Assembly: GCA_945929285.1 (NCBI GenBank)
Contig: CAMEOC010000013.1
Coordinates: 1 to 10,686, forward strand
Source of the DNA: an uncultured Mucispirillum sp.
Lineage (GTDB): Bacteria; Chrysiogenota; Deferribacteres; Deferribacterales; Mucispirillaceae
Length of the DNA: 10,686 nt
Direction: 5' to 3'
The position numbers were made by a program, and so were the translations under genes. This document shows positions 1 to 6,691 of this stretch, one piece after another. Numbering within the stretch: position 1 is the first letter of the stretch; every line of letters begins with the position of its first letter. The notes beneath the pieces are model-generated. The model saw only the letters and a list, made by a program, of their open reading frames with translations. It did no database searches and was not told where the DNA came from.

Positions 1-69
1 AACAACCACTTTTTTATTTATTTAATTTTTCGCAATCGTTTTTAGATTTTACCATGTAGAGTTTTAAAT

Positions 70-100
70 TTGTAATAGATTTTTTTAAAAAAATTAATAT
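70..100 (+). promoter_or_regulatory. Weak candidate promoter for the carbonic anhydrase gene
   Basis: A TTGTAA hexamer at 70-75 and a TAATAT hexamer at 95-100 could be -35 and -10 boxes, each near the sigma-70 consensus but with a long 19-nt spacer. The spacer holds a T7A7 tract (80-93). The position fits a promoter for the gene starting at 139, with a leader of roughly 30 nt. In DNA this AT-rich such matches arise easily by chance, so the call is tentative. Apart from this I see nothing supportable in 1-126. Confidence 0.25.
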
Positions 101-126
101 ATTAAATTAAGAACATATAAAATTAT

Positions 127-133
127 AAGGAAG
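127..133 (+). promoter_or_regulatory. Shine-Dalgarno site of the carbonic anhydrase gene
   Basis: AAGGAAG lies 5 nt before the ATG at 139, in an otherwise A/T-only stretch. It is the clear ribosome binding site that fixes the start of the gene. Confidence 0.75.
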
Positions 134-138
134 TAAAT

Positions 139-660
139 ATGGATATAGTTGAAGAAAATCTTAAAAAAGGTGTAACTAAAGGAAATAATACTTTTATAGC
201 AGATACGGCAAACGTAATAGGTAATGTTAAGCTTGGAGATAATGTTGGTATATGGTATAATGTTACTATTAGGGGCGATATTAACTCTATTGAAATAGGT
301 GATAATTCCAATGTGCAGGATGGTTCAGTTGTGCATATTGGCTATAAAGAGCCTGTTATAGTTGGTAAAAATGTAACCATTGGCCACAATGTAATACTTC
401 ATGGCTGCACAGTACAGGATAACTGCCTTATAGGTATGGGAGCTATACTGCTTAATGGCTCTGTGGTAGAAGAAAATGCCATAGTAGCAGCAGGAAGTGT
501 TGTGCCGCAAGGAAAAGTTGTAAAATCTGGCACTCTTTTTATGGGCTCACCTGCAAAATATATTAGAGATTTAACAGAAGATGATTTAAAGCACATTAAA
601 AGAAATGCAGAAGAATATGTAAATTTAATAAATACTTATAACAAGCTTGGTATAAAATAA
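139..660 (+). CDS. Gamma-class carbonic anhydrase family protein (left-handed beta-helix)
   Basis: The 173-aa product is a left-handed beta-helix protein of the gamma carbonic anhydrase (YrdA/PaaY/CamH-like) family, expected to be a cytoplasmic homotrimer that interconverts CO2 and bicarbonate with a metal bound between subunits. Hexapeptide-repeat turns run from about residue 20 to 125. The three metal-binding histidines are visible as His66 (VVHIG), His83 and His88 (IGHNVILHG). Arg45 and Asp47 (IRGD) and Gln60-Asp61 match conserved active-site and interface residues. The acidic-loop glutamates of archaeal Cam are absent, as in the CamH branch. Length is normal for the family, and a short helical tail (about 145-173) closes the barrel. 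The start is fixed by a good ribosome site. The gene stands alone, convergent with the long minus-strand array and followed at once by a terminator. Some family members are hexapeptide acyltransferases or inactive, so activity is inferred from the ligands only. Confidence 0.9.
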   Translation: MDIVEENLKKGVTKGNNTFIADTANVIGNVKLGDNVGIWYNVTIRGDINSIEIGDNSNVQDGSVVHIGYKEPVIVGKNVTIGHNVILHGCTVQDNCLIGMGAILLNGSVVEENAIVAAGSVVPQGKVVKSGTLFMGSPAKYIRDLTEDDLKHIKRNAEEYVNLINTYNKLGIK

Positions 661-664
661 TTTT

Positions 665-692
665 GGGGAGCTTATTTGCTCCCCCTTATTTT
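665..692 (+). terminator. Rho-independent terminator between convergent genes
   Basis: A perfect 7-bp stem, GGGGAGC (665-671) and GCTCCCC (678-684), encloses a TTATTT loop and is followed by CTTATTTT. It starts 4 nt after the stop of the carbonic anhydrase gene and ends just before the stop of queD on the other strand. On the minus strand the stem is followed by AAAATTATTTTA, a poorer U tract, so it probably terminates the plus-strand gene well and may act less efficiently for the minus-strand array. Confidence 0.85.
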
Positions 693-694
693 CT

Positions 695-1057
695 CTAGTC
701 TTTTGAATATTCAGCAGCTGATGTATCTGTTTCCCATACTATTACTTTATCTACTTTTTCACCATAGTGATTAGCAAGTTTATCAAAAATATATTTTGCC
801 ATATTTTCGCTGGTTGGGTTTACTGTTTTAAAATATTCAAGCTCATTTATATATTCATGGTCTAGTTCGTCCATTATAACATTTAAGTGTTTTTTAAATA
901 TTTTAAAATCTTCTACCATACCTAATTTATCTAGTGTTTCAGATTTTAAGTATGCTTCTACTTTCCAGTTATGACCATGAAGCCTTTCACATGCTCCCTG
1001 ATATTCCCTTAAATTATGTGCTGAAGAAAAATGACTTTTTATTCTAACTCTATACAT
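695..1057 (-). CDS. queD: 6-carboxy-5,6,7,8-tetrahydropterin synthase QueD
   Basis: The 120-aa product belongs to the 6-pyruvoyl-tetrahydropterin synthase fold and fits QueD, which converts 7,8-dihydroneopterin triphosphate to 6-carboxytetrahydropterin in the cytoplasm, an early step to preQ0 and queuosine in tRNA. The zinc ligands are His14 (SSAHNL), His27 and His29 (LHGHNW). The catalytic cysteine is Cys23 (CERLHGH), with Asp66-His67 as the expected proton relay. Glu109 (WET) should anchor the pterin, and PTSEN at 81-85 is typical of the family. Length matches the family (about 120 aa). GAGG lies 6 nt before the ATG. It is the last gene of the minus-strand array, 13 nt after the pseudouridine synthase gene. 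No queC, queE or queF is present in the window. A folate- or biopterin-related PTPS variant is possible but less likely given the CxxxHGH arrangement. Confidence 0.9.
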   Translation of the reverse strand: MYRVRIKSHFSSAHNLREYQGACERLHGHNWKVEAYLKSETLDKLGMVEDFKIFKKHLNVIMDELDHEYINELEYFKTVNPTSENMAKYIFDKLANHYGEKVDKVIVWETDTSAAEYSKD

Positions 1058-1070
1058 TTTTTACCTCTTT

Positions 1071-1799
1071 TTATTTTGTATTATAGTTTAAGCCTGTGGC
1101 TTTATATAATTTTTTAATTTCATCACGGGAAAGCATTTCATATTCCCCCGGCTTTAACTGCCCTACGGTAATAGGTCCTATTCTTATTCTTTCAAGGCGC
1201 CTTACCTTGCTGCCAAAATAACCAAACATATTTCTTATCTGGCGTTTTTTCCCTTCTTTTATAATAACTTTGTAATTATATTTACCTGCAAATTTTATAC
1301 TGCATGGCATATATTTTCCTTTTGGAGTATTAAGCCCAGAAGCAAATTCTTCCATTTCCACACTGGATAAAAGCCTGTCTACTGTTACTAAATATTCTTT
1401 TTCCATTTTATATTCTGGCTTTTGCATTCTTTGAATAAGTTCTCCATCATTTGAAAAAATTAAAAGCCCTTCGCTTTCATAGTCAAGCCTGCCAGAATAA
1501 GGAAATTTTCTACCTGCAAAAAGTGGAAATTTTTCTAAAGTATCTTTTCCCCTGCCTTCGCCATAAGCTGTTAATACCCTGCGTGGTTTATAAAATTTAA
1601 AAACATCTGGTTTGCTTTCATATATGGGCTCATTATTAATAAAAACCACATCTTCATTTTCATTAATTTTTATACCCTGCTCTTGTACCCGTTTTCCATT
1701 AACAGCTACTTTTCCTTCTTCAATTAATTTATCTGCTTCACGCCTGGAGTAGCCTGTCATAGAAGCTATATATTTATTTAATCTTACTAACTCGCTCAT
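1071..1799 (-). CDS. rluB: RluB/RsuA-family 23S rRNA pseudouridine synthase
   Basis: This pseudouridine synthase of the RsuA/RluB/E/F family isomerises a specific uridine, most likely in helix 90 of 23S rRNA as RluB does. Counting from the ATG at 1799 (242 aa), an S4 RNA-binding domain covers about residues 4-62 (LNKYIASMTGYSRREAD). The catalytic Asp106 sits in GRLDYESEGL, and EGKKRQIRNM (182-191) is the family's second signature. I chose this start because its ATG overlaps the scpB stop as ATGA and gives the usual short leader before the S4 domain. AGGAG lies 14 nt upstream, farther than ideal. An in-frame ATG at 1823 would add eight residues and overlap scpB by 28 bp, and it lacks a good ribosome site. 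The scpA-scpB-rluB order is widespread in bacteria, which supports RluB over RsuA or RluE. Confidence 0.88.
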   Translation of the reverse strand: MSELVRLNKYIASMTGYSRREADKLIEEGKVAVNGKRVQEQGIKINENEDVVFINNEPIYESKPDVFKFYKPRRVLTAYGEGRGKDTLEKFPLFAGRKFPYSGRLDYESEGLLIFSNDGELIQRMQKPEYKMEKEYLVTVDRLLSSVEMEEFASGLNTPKGKYMPCSIKFAGKYNYKVIIKEGKKRQIRNMFGYFGSKVRRLERIRIGPITVGQLKPGEYEMLSRDEIKKLYKATGLNYNTK

Positions 1800-2653
1800 T
1801 GGCTTTGTTTTAACTCCTGCCATTCTCTAAAGGTTGGTAGTTCTGATAAATCATTAAGCCCAAAATATTCTAAAAAATACTTTGTAGTAGCATATAATAA
1901 TGGTTTACCTGGCACCTGCTTTCTTCCAACTACTTTTATTAAGTTTTTATCAAGCAGATATTTCATTGTGCCTGAAGAATTTACTTCCCTCATTTCTTCA
2001 ACTTCTGCTTTTGTTACAGGCTGGCGGTATGCAATAATGGCAACAGTTTCTAAAGATGCACGAGATAAAGATTCTGTTTTTTCACCAAAATATTTTTCTA
2101 AAAATGTGGTAACTTCAGAATCTGCCACTATTTGATAGCCACCAGAAACCATACGAATACGCACACCTATATTCATATTATTAAATTCTTCTGCATAACT
2201 TATAAGCCTGTTTTCTAAGTTAATAGGGTTTAGCATTTTGCTAAAGGTGGAAATTTCCACAGGTTTACCAGATAAATATAGGGCTGCATAAAATATTCTT
2301 TTTTCTCTGCTTTCTGATAATTCTTCATAATTATCTATTATATTATGAGTTGCCTGTTCTTTTTCTTTGTTTTCAAAATATCCTTCATCAAACTGCACAG
2401 AAAGTTCATCTTCATCAAGAGTGCCATCTTCAGTTATATTATCAGCATTATATGGTGAAGTTAAATCTGGCAGAATATCTTTTAAAGGGCTTTCTTTTGA
2501 TATTTTATTGATTTCTGCTTTTTTTTCTTCATCTATAATATTGTCCATATAGTTTTCAAAAGCATCGCTTAGCTCTTGAATATCACTATCCTGGTTATTA
2601 TTGTTTTCTTCTTCTATATTTTTCTTAAAGTTATCATCATTATTCATTGTCAT
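1796..2653 (-). CDS. scpB: Segregation and condensation protein B (ScpB) with long acidic N-terminal extension
   Basis: ScpB is the winged-helix dimer that binds the middle of the kleisin ScpA in the SMC-ScpAB condensin, which organises and segregates the chromosome. The family core begins near residue 113 (REKRIFYAALYLSGKPVEIS). The first winged helix spans about 113-190 and the second about 192-275, with the hallmark LETVAIIAYRQPVTKAEVEE (201-220), VGRKQVPGKPLLYATT (242-257) and FGLNDLSELP (264-273). The protein is 285 aa, against about 180-200 for typical ScpB. The excess is an N-terminal Asn/Asp/Glu-rich stretch of about 110 residues with no recognisable domain. AAGGA lies about 11 nt before the ATG at 2653, so this start is preferred to Met3. 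The gene overlaps scpA by 14 bp and the following rluB by 4 bp, so coupled translation is likely. Confidence 0.93.
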   Translation of the reverse strand: MTMNNDDNFKKNIEEENNNNQDSDIQELSDAFENYMDNIIDEEKKAEINKISKESPLKDILPDLTSPYNADNITEDGTLDEDELSVQFDEGYFENKEKEQATHNIIDNYEELSESREKRIFYAALYLSGKPVEISTFSKMLNPINLENRLISYAEEFNNMNIGVRIRMVSGGYQIVADSEVTTFLEKYFGEKTESLSRASLETVAIIAYRQPVTKAEVEEMREVNSSGTMKYLLDKNLIKVVGRKQVPGKPLLYATTKYFLEYFGLNDLSELPTFREWQELKQSQ

Positions 2654-3368
2654 TATTACTATTTTCCTTAATAAGTGTTAAAAGTATTTCTTCAAAATTC
2701 CCTTCCTGAAAGGCTTTTATTTTCTTTATTTTCATTAATTCTAAAACAGAACCAAAGGAAACACATTTTTCTATTTTTTCATTACAAGTTTTTTCTATTT
2801 CACTCCACAGTGTTTTTTCACGAGATAAAATGTATTCTTTTACCCTTTTTGCCACTTCTTCTGTTGCAATTTTAGAGTTTTTTACAACCATTTTTTTTTC
2901 TTTTTTGCCAGTTGATATGTTAAAAAAAGCTGATGCCAGTTTATAAGCATCTTCTGTAAAAAGTTCTTCTCTTAAAATTACAATGGAGTTTGTTCTTGCT
3001 AAAAACTTTCCAGAATTTATCTCAAACCCTTTTAATTTTTGTGCCATATCTTTATAAAAAGAGTATTCAATTAAAAGTTGATTAAAGCGAAATTTTGCTT
3101 CTTCTGGGTCTATATCGTCTTCACTGCTGCCATCTCGTGGCAGTAGCATTCTTGATTTTAAATATACTAGATATGAAGCCATATTAATAAATTCTGCTGC
3201 TATTTCTATATCCATTTCCTTCATTTTCCTAATCTCATCAATAAATTGGCTTGTTATTTCAGAAATAGATACATTAAAAATATTCATCTCATTTTTATAA
3301 ACAAGATGTATTAATAAATCCAGCGGCCCTTCATAATCTATTATTTTAATATCAAGCAGTTCACTCAT
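2640..3368 (-). CDS. scpA: Segregation and condensation protein A (ScpA kleisin)
   Basis: ScpA is the kleisin that bridges the two heads of the SMC dimer and recruits ScpB. The 242-aa length is normal. The N-terminal signature YEGPLDLLIHLVYK (12-25) and the helix AAEFINMASYLVYLKSRMLLP (57-77) form the domain that contacts the SMC neck. A charged central linker that should hold ScpB follows, and the last 70-80 residues resemble the C-terminal winged helix that binds the SMC head cap. The ATG overlaps the trpS stop as ATGA (3368-3365). No ribosome site precedes it, so translation probably depends on re-initiation after trpS. scpB follows with a 14-bp overlap. The smc gene is not in the window. 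Confidence 0.93.
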   Translation of the reverse strand: MSELLDIKIIDYEGPLDLLIHLVYKNEMNIFNVSISEITSQFIDEIRKMKEMDIEIAAEFINMASYLVYLKSRMLLPRDGSSEDDIDPEEAKFRFNQLLIEYSFYKDMAQKLKGFEINSGKFLARTNSIVILREELFTEDAYKLASAFFNISTGKKEKKMVVKNSKIATEEVAKRVKEYILSREKTLWSEIEKTCNEKIEKCVSFGSVLELMKIKKIKAFQEGNFEEILLTLIKENSNNDNE

Positions 3369-4345
3369 ATTTTAATAGCAGTTCTTACTTTTTCCATAAG
3401 GTTTCCAGCAATCTCGTTTGCTTTTTTCTGAGATGGTGCTAAAAACTCATCTATATTTTTTATTTCACTATCAAGCTGTTTCTTTTTCTCTCTTATTGGG
3501 CATATAAAGTTTTCCACATTATTAATTAGTATTTTTTTACACTCAATGCAGCCAATAGAAGCAGTTGTGCAGCCTTCAACCACTTTTGCCCTTTCTTCAT
3601 CTGAAGAAAATACTTTATGGTAATCAAATACTGGGCAAACATTTGGGTCGCCCACATCGGTTTTTCGCTGCCTTTTTGTATCTGTTATCATAGTTCTTAT
3701 TTTTTTATCTATAACATCTGATTCTTCTGTTAAAAGAATTGTATTATTAAGGCTTTTACTCATTTTTCTACCATCAAGCCCTGGCAGTTTTGGCACATTT
3801 GTAAGCATAGATTCTGGCTCTACAAATATATCACCATAAAAGTTATTAAATCTTCTAACAATTTCCCTTGCTAGCTCCACATGAGGCACCTGGTCTACCC
3901 CAACAGGCACTAAGTTTGCAAGGTACATAATAATATCTGCCGTCATTAATACAGGATAGCCTAAAAAGCCATAGTTAGATAAATCTTTATGGCTTAAAGT
4001 ATTTATCATATCTTTATAACTTGGGCATCTTTCAAGCCATGCAACAGGTGTAACCATACCTAAAAGCAGGTAAAGTTCTGCAGTGTATAAGTTGTGGGAC
4101 TGTATAAAAATAGGTGCTTTCTCCACATCAAGCCCTGCTGCAAGCCAAGTTAAAACCATTTGGCGTCGCATTTCTTTTATATTTTCCGGATTATCATAGT
4201 TTGTAGTTAGTGCATGCCAGTCTGCAACCGCAAAAAAGCAGTCGTATTCATTTTGCATATTAACCCAGTTTTTAATTGCTCCAAAATAATGGCCAATATG
4301 TAATTCACCTGTTGGCCGCATAGCACTATAAACTCGTTTTGTCAT
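3365..4345 (-). CDS. trpS: Tryptophanyl-tRNA synthetase with Fe-S-type cysteine motif
   Basis: This class I aminoacyl-tRNA synthetase charges tRNA-Trp with tryptophan using ATP, in the cytoplasm as a homodimer. The 326-aa length is usual for bacterial TrpRS. The HIGH signature is at 16-19 (PTGELHIGH) and KMSKS at 194-198 (LDGRKMSKS). MTADIIMY (134-141) and VPVGVDQVPHVELAR (146-160) are typical of the Rossmann core and tryptophan pocket. Four cysteines, Cys237, Cys259, Cys266 and Cys269, lie in the anticodon-binding region as C-x21-C-x6-C-x2-C. This is very close to the [4Fe-4S] motif known from Thermotoga maritima TrpRS, so a cluster is inferred. A strong ribosome site (AGGGGA) 8 nt upstream overlaps the stop of the preceding protease gene. 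The stop overlaps scpA as ATGA. Confidence 0.96.
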   Translation of the reverse strand: MTKRVYSAMRPTGELHIGHYFGAIKNWVNMQNEYDCFFAVADWHALTTNYDNPENIKEMRRQMVLTWLAAGLDVEKAPIFIQSHNLYTAELYLLLGMVTPVAWLERCPSYKDMINTLSHKDLSNYGFLGYPVLMTADIIMYLANLVPVGVDQVPHVELAREIVRRFNNFYGDIFVEPESMLTNVPKLPGLDGRKMSKSLNNTILLTEESDVIDKKIRTMITDTKRQRKTDVGDPNVCPVFDYHKVFSSDEERAKVVEGCTTASIGCIECKKILINNVENFICPIREKKKQLDSEIKNIDEFLAPSQKKANEIAGNLMEKVRTAIKI

Positions 4346-4353
4346 ATTAAATT

Positions 4354-4359
4354 TCCCCT
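4354..4359 (-). promoter_or_regulatory. Shine-Dalgarno site of trpS nested in the upstream stop codon
   Basis: AGGGGA on the minus strand lies 8 nt before the trpS ATG. Its first two bases are the last two of the TAG stop codon (4360-4358) of the site-2 protease gene, and the third base of that stop is the next G. The termination site and the ribosome entry site therefore coincide, which favours coupled translation. It is among the strongest ribosome sites in the array. Confidence 0.7.
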
Positions 4360-5005
4360 ATATATTTAAAAGAATTTCAAAAACACTAATTATCATCGTC
4401 CTAATAGGTGTAATAATGTATGATAGTATTCCTGAAACAATAAGCACTAATATAATTATAAAATAATATTTTTCAGTAGATTCATATTTTTCTGCCTGCT
4501 CTCTTGGTAAAAAATTCCAAATTATCCTAGCCCCATCCATTGGCATAATAGGCAGCAGGTTAAATATAAAAAGTGATATATTTATAAGTATAGAATAAAT
4601 AATCATTAACTGTAAAGGCTCTGCAATATTAGCAGGTATAGTTCCTTGAATAAATACCATAAATATTTTTAATAATATGGCAGATAAAAAAGCTGTAGCT
4701 AAATTTGCCAGTGGCCCTGCTGCAGAAACTATGGCAACACCGTATTTATGGCGAATATTATAGTAATTTACAGGCACAGGTTTTGCCCAACCTATCATAC
4801 GGGTTACAACTAATACAATTAACCCCAGCGGGTCAATATGAGCTATTGGGTTTAAAGTAAGCCTGCCTGCATTTTTTGCTGTATTATCCCCTAGTTTATA
4901 TGCTGCATAACCATGCATAAACTCATGTATTGTAACAGCGAATAAAAAAGGCACAATAGATAAAGCTATTGTCTGTATATAACTGCTAATATTAAACTCA
5001 CCCAT
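4358..5005 (-). CDS. Site-2-protease-type membrane metalloprotease (peptidase M50)
   Basis: The 215-aa product is an integral-membrane zinc protease of the compact M50 type often annotated as site-2 protease or Rip family. The zinc motif HEFMH is at 27-31 inside the first hydrophobic segment, with Glu28 as catalytic base. The third ligand is Asp157 in NLLPIMPMDGARI. NPIAHIDPLG (52-61), GWAKPVPVN (72-80) and SAAGPLANL (94-102) are the other conserved blocks. About five hydrophobic segments are visible (roughly 10-33, 58-70, 88-119, 130-150, 178-200). There is no PDZ or CBS domain, so it belongs to the minimal group whose substrates are mostly unknown; RseP- or SpoIVFB-like signalling roles should not be assumed. 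GAGG lies 11 nt before the ATG. It sits between ispD and trpS, and M50-trpS-scpA-scpB neighbourhoods are common in bacteria. Confidence 0.92.
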   Translation of the reverse strand: MGEFNISSYIQTIALSIVPFLFAVTIHEFMHGYAAYKLGDNTAKNAGRLTLNPIAHIDPLGLIVLVVTRMIGWAKPVPVNYYNIRHKYGVAIVSAAGPLANLATAFLSAILLKIFMVFIQGTIPANIAEPLQLMIIYSILINISLFIFNLLPIMPMDGARIIWNFLPREQAEKYESTEKYYFIIILVLIVSGILSYIITPIRTMIISVFEILLNI

Positions 5006-5018
5006 TATTTTTAAAACC

Positions 5019-5702
5019 TCAAAAAAACTTATTTTTTATTAAGTTTATTAAATCTATATCTTCTGTATAAGTTACTTTTATATTTTCATAGTTTGATAAC
5101 ACCATACTTACAGGAATACCCATATATTCACAGGCAGAAGCTTCATCTGTAACTATAATATTATTTTCCAGTGCATTATTTAATGCTTTAATTAAAATAT
5201 CTCTTTTAAAAACCTGTGGAGTGTGAGCTAAAAACATATTATCTCGCGGTATGGTGGATAAGATTTTATCATCATCACACTTTTTCATAGTGTCCCTTAC
5301 GGGAATACCGCATATAGCAGCACTTGTTTCAAACCCTTTATTTATAACATTTTTAATAGTTTCATCACCTACAAAAGGGCGAATACTATCATGAACTGCT
5401 ACATAATCACAACCTGCAGTATTTACACAGTTTAAAACAGTATGTACTCGTTCTTTGCCACCTTTTGCATATTTTACTAAAACATTATTAAGGCTTAAGT
5501 TTTTCAATATTTCTTCTATATAGCTAATATCTTCATCATTTACGCCTATAATAAGCTCATTAAAATTATAACTTTCAAATAATCTTTTTATGGTCCAGTA
5601 TATGATAGGTTGATTATCAAACTCATAAAACTGCTTTTTTATATTATTTGAAAACCTTTTACCCACACCTGCAGCAGGGATAATTAATGATATATTTCCC
5701 AT
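5019..5702 (-). CDS. ispD: 2-C-methyl-D-erythritol 4-phosphate cytidylyltransferase IspD
   Basis: IspD joins CTP and 2-C-methyl-D-erythritol 4-phosphate into CDP-methylerythritol, the third step of the MEP route to isoprenoids, in the cytoplasm. The 227-aa length is typical. The nucleotide-binding loop PAAGVGKRF (9-17) carries Arg16, and Lys23 (KKQF) matches the second catalytic basic residue. GGKERVHTV (81-89), VHDSIRPFV (103-111, Asp105 and Arg108), VRDTMK (135-140), TDEASACE (185-192) and NIKVTYTEDIDL (207-218, Lys209) are all in place. An AAAGG ribosome site lies 8 nt before the ATG. The ATG follows the PIN/TRAM stop directly as TAAATG. That pairing is also found in Bacillus (yacL-ispD), but the ispF gene that follows it there is absent, replaced by the M50 protease gene. 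Ribitol-phosphate (TarI-like) cytidylyltransferases are related, but the context and motifs favour IspD. Confidence 0.93.
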   Translation of the reverse strand: MGNISLIIPAAGVGKRFSNNIKKQFYEFDNQPIIYWTIKRLFESYNFNELIIGVNDEDISYIEEILKNLSLNNVLVKYAKGGKERVHTVLNCVNTAGCDYVAVHDSIRPFVGDETIKNVINKGFETSAAICGIPVRDTMKKCDDDKILSTIPRDNMFLAHTPQVFKRDILIKALNNALENNIIVTDEASACEYMGIPVSMVLSNYENIKVTYTEDIDLINLIKNKFF

Positions 5703-6677
5703 TTATTTTACCTTTGTAAAAATTATCCTGCCTGATTCTGTCTGCAATAGGGATGTAGCTTCTACTTTCACTGTTTCCCCTATGCGTTTTTTACCGTTTT
5801 CTACAACTACCATTGTGCCATCATCTAAATAGCCTACACCTTGGGAAGGGTCTTTACCTTCTTTTGCAATGGTTATAACTAAATCTTCACCTGGTAGTAT
5901 TGTTTGCCTTAAAGCTATTGTCAGGTTATTTAAGTTTAACACTTTTATATTTTGAATTTCTGCCACTTTCACAAGATTAAAATCTGTTGTAACAATGGCA
6001 GCATTTAATTTCATACTAAGTGCCAGTAATTTTTCATCAACAGTGCCTATTTCATCAAAAGATGTATTATCTATTTCTACTTTTACATTAGACTGTTCCT
6101 GCAGTCTTTTTAAAACATTAAGCCCTCGCCTGCCCTTTTGCCTGCGAAGGTGGTCGTGGGAATCTGCAATATTTTGCAACTCTTTTAATACAAAAGAAGG
6201 TATAACAAGGCTGCCTTCAATAAATCCACAGTCTACAATATTTGCTATTCTGCCATCTATTAATGTGGAAGTATCTAAAACTTTTGCCTGCCCACCTGCT
6301 TTTATTTTAGTTGAGTTATGTTTTAATGTAACATTAGTAATTAAAGATTCAAAAAACTTATGGTTTTTATTACCAATAATAATACCAGCATATAAAAACA
6401 TAAAAAGCACAATTAAGTTTATTTCTTTTTGCTGAAATACAGATTGAAATGACTGAATAAGTAAAAACCCTAAAACTAAAAATGCAATACCTACTAAAAA
6501 TGATGTGATAATTCTGTAGCTTTTTATACCACCTAGCACCACATCTAAAAGTGAAATACATAAAACAGTAACACCAGCATAAAGTAAAGACATATAAAAA
6601 CTAATATCCATACTCTGCCTAAAAATAATAAATATTGCAAAAACTACAATAACATAAGCTATCCTAAATAAAATCAT
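5703..6677 (-). CDS. Membrane-anchored PIN/TRAM domain protein (YacL-like)
   Basis: The 324-aa protein has four N-terminal membrane segments (about 4-20, 28-50, 56-75, 86-104), a cytoplasmic PIN nuclease-fold domain (about 130-250) and a C-terminal TRAM domain (about 255-324). This is the architecture of Bacillus YacL and its Thermus homologue. The acidic PIN residues are Asp135 and Asp141 (LDTSTLIDGRI), Glu166 (LKELQ), Asp214 and Asp232 (VTTDFNL), so a metal-dependent RNase site looks intact. TRAM suggests RNA binding. The substrate is unknown. It resembles a membrane-tethered RNase rather than a VapC toxin: there is no antitoxin gene beside it and it lies inside a housekeeping array. GAGG lies 5 nt before the ATG. 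The stop abuts the ispD start with no intervening base. Confidence 0.9.
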   Translation of the reverse strand: MILFRIAYVIVVFAIFIIFRQSMDISFYMSLLYAGVTVLCISLLDVVLGGIKSYRIITSFLVGIAFLVLGFLLIQSFQSVFQQKEINLIVLFMFLYAGIIIGNKNHKFFESLITNVTLKHNSTKIKAGGQAKVLDTSTLIDGRIANIVDCGFIEGSLVIPSFVLKELQNIADSHDHLRRQKGRRGLNVLKRLQEQSNVKVEIDNTSFDEIGTVDEKLLALSMKLNAAIVTTDFNLVKVAEIQNIKVLNLNNLTIALRQTILPGEDLVITIAKEGKDPSQGVGYLDDGTMVVVENGKKRIGETVKVEATSLLQTESGRIIFTKVK

Positions 6678-6691
6678 AACAACCTCTTATT

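Noticed and set aside
14..55. A 13-codon minus-strand reading frame (ATG at 55, stop at 14) in the left leader.
   Set aside because: Too short, no ribosome site, composition driven by AT richness; nothing supports it as a gene.
1..59. Possible tail of a plus-strand gene entering from the left edge (frames open to stops at 43-45 or 57-59).
   Set aside because: The 14-18 residues carry no recognisable motif and the stretch is as AT-rich as the leader; it cannot be told from non-coding DNA.
79..105. Perfect AT-only palindromes, a T7A7 block (79-94) and TTAATATATTAA (94-105), as possible operator sites.
   Set aside because: AT-only palindromes are expected by chance in sequence of this composition and none shows a known regulator motif.
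5995..6435. A 146-codon plus-strand open frame opposite the PIN/TRAM gene.
   Set aside because: It is antisense to a well-supported gene with intact family motifs, has no recognisable domain, and reflects the codon pattern of the true gene.
5703..6677. PIN domain protein as a VapC-type toxin of a toxin-antitoxin pair.
   Set aside because: It has four membrane segments and a TRAM domain, lies in a housekeeping array and has no antitoxin-like gene beside it.
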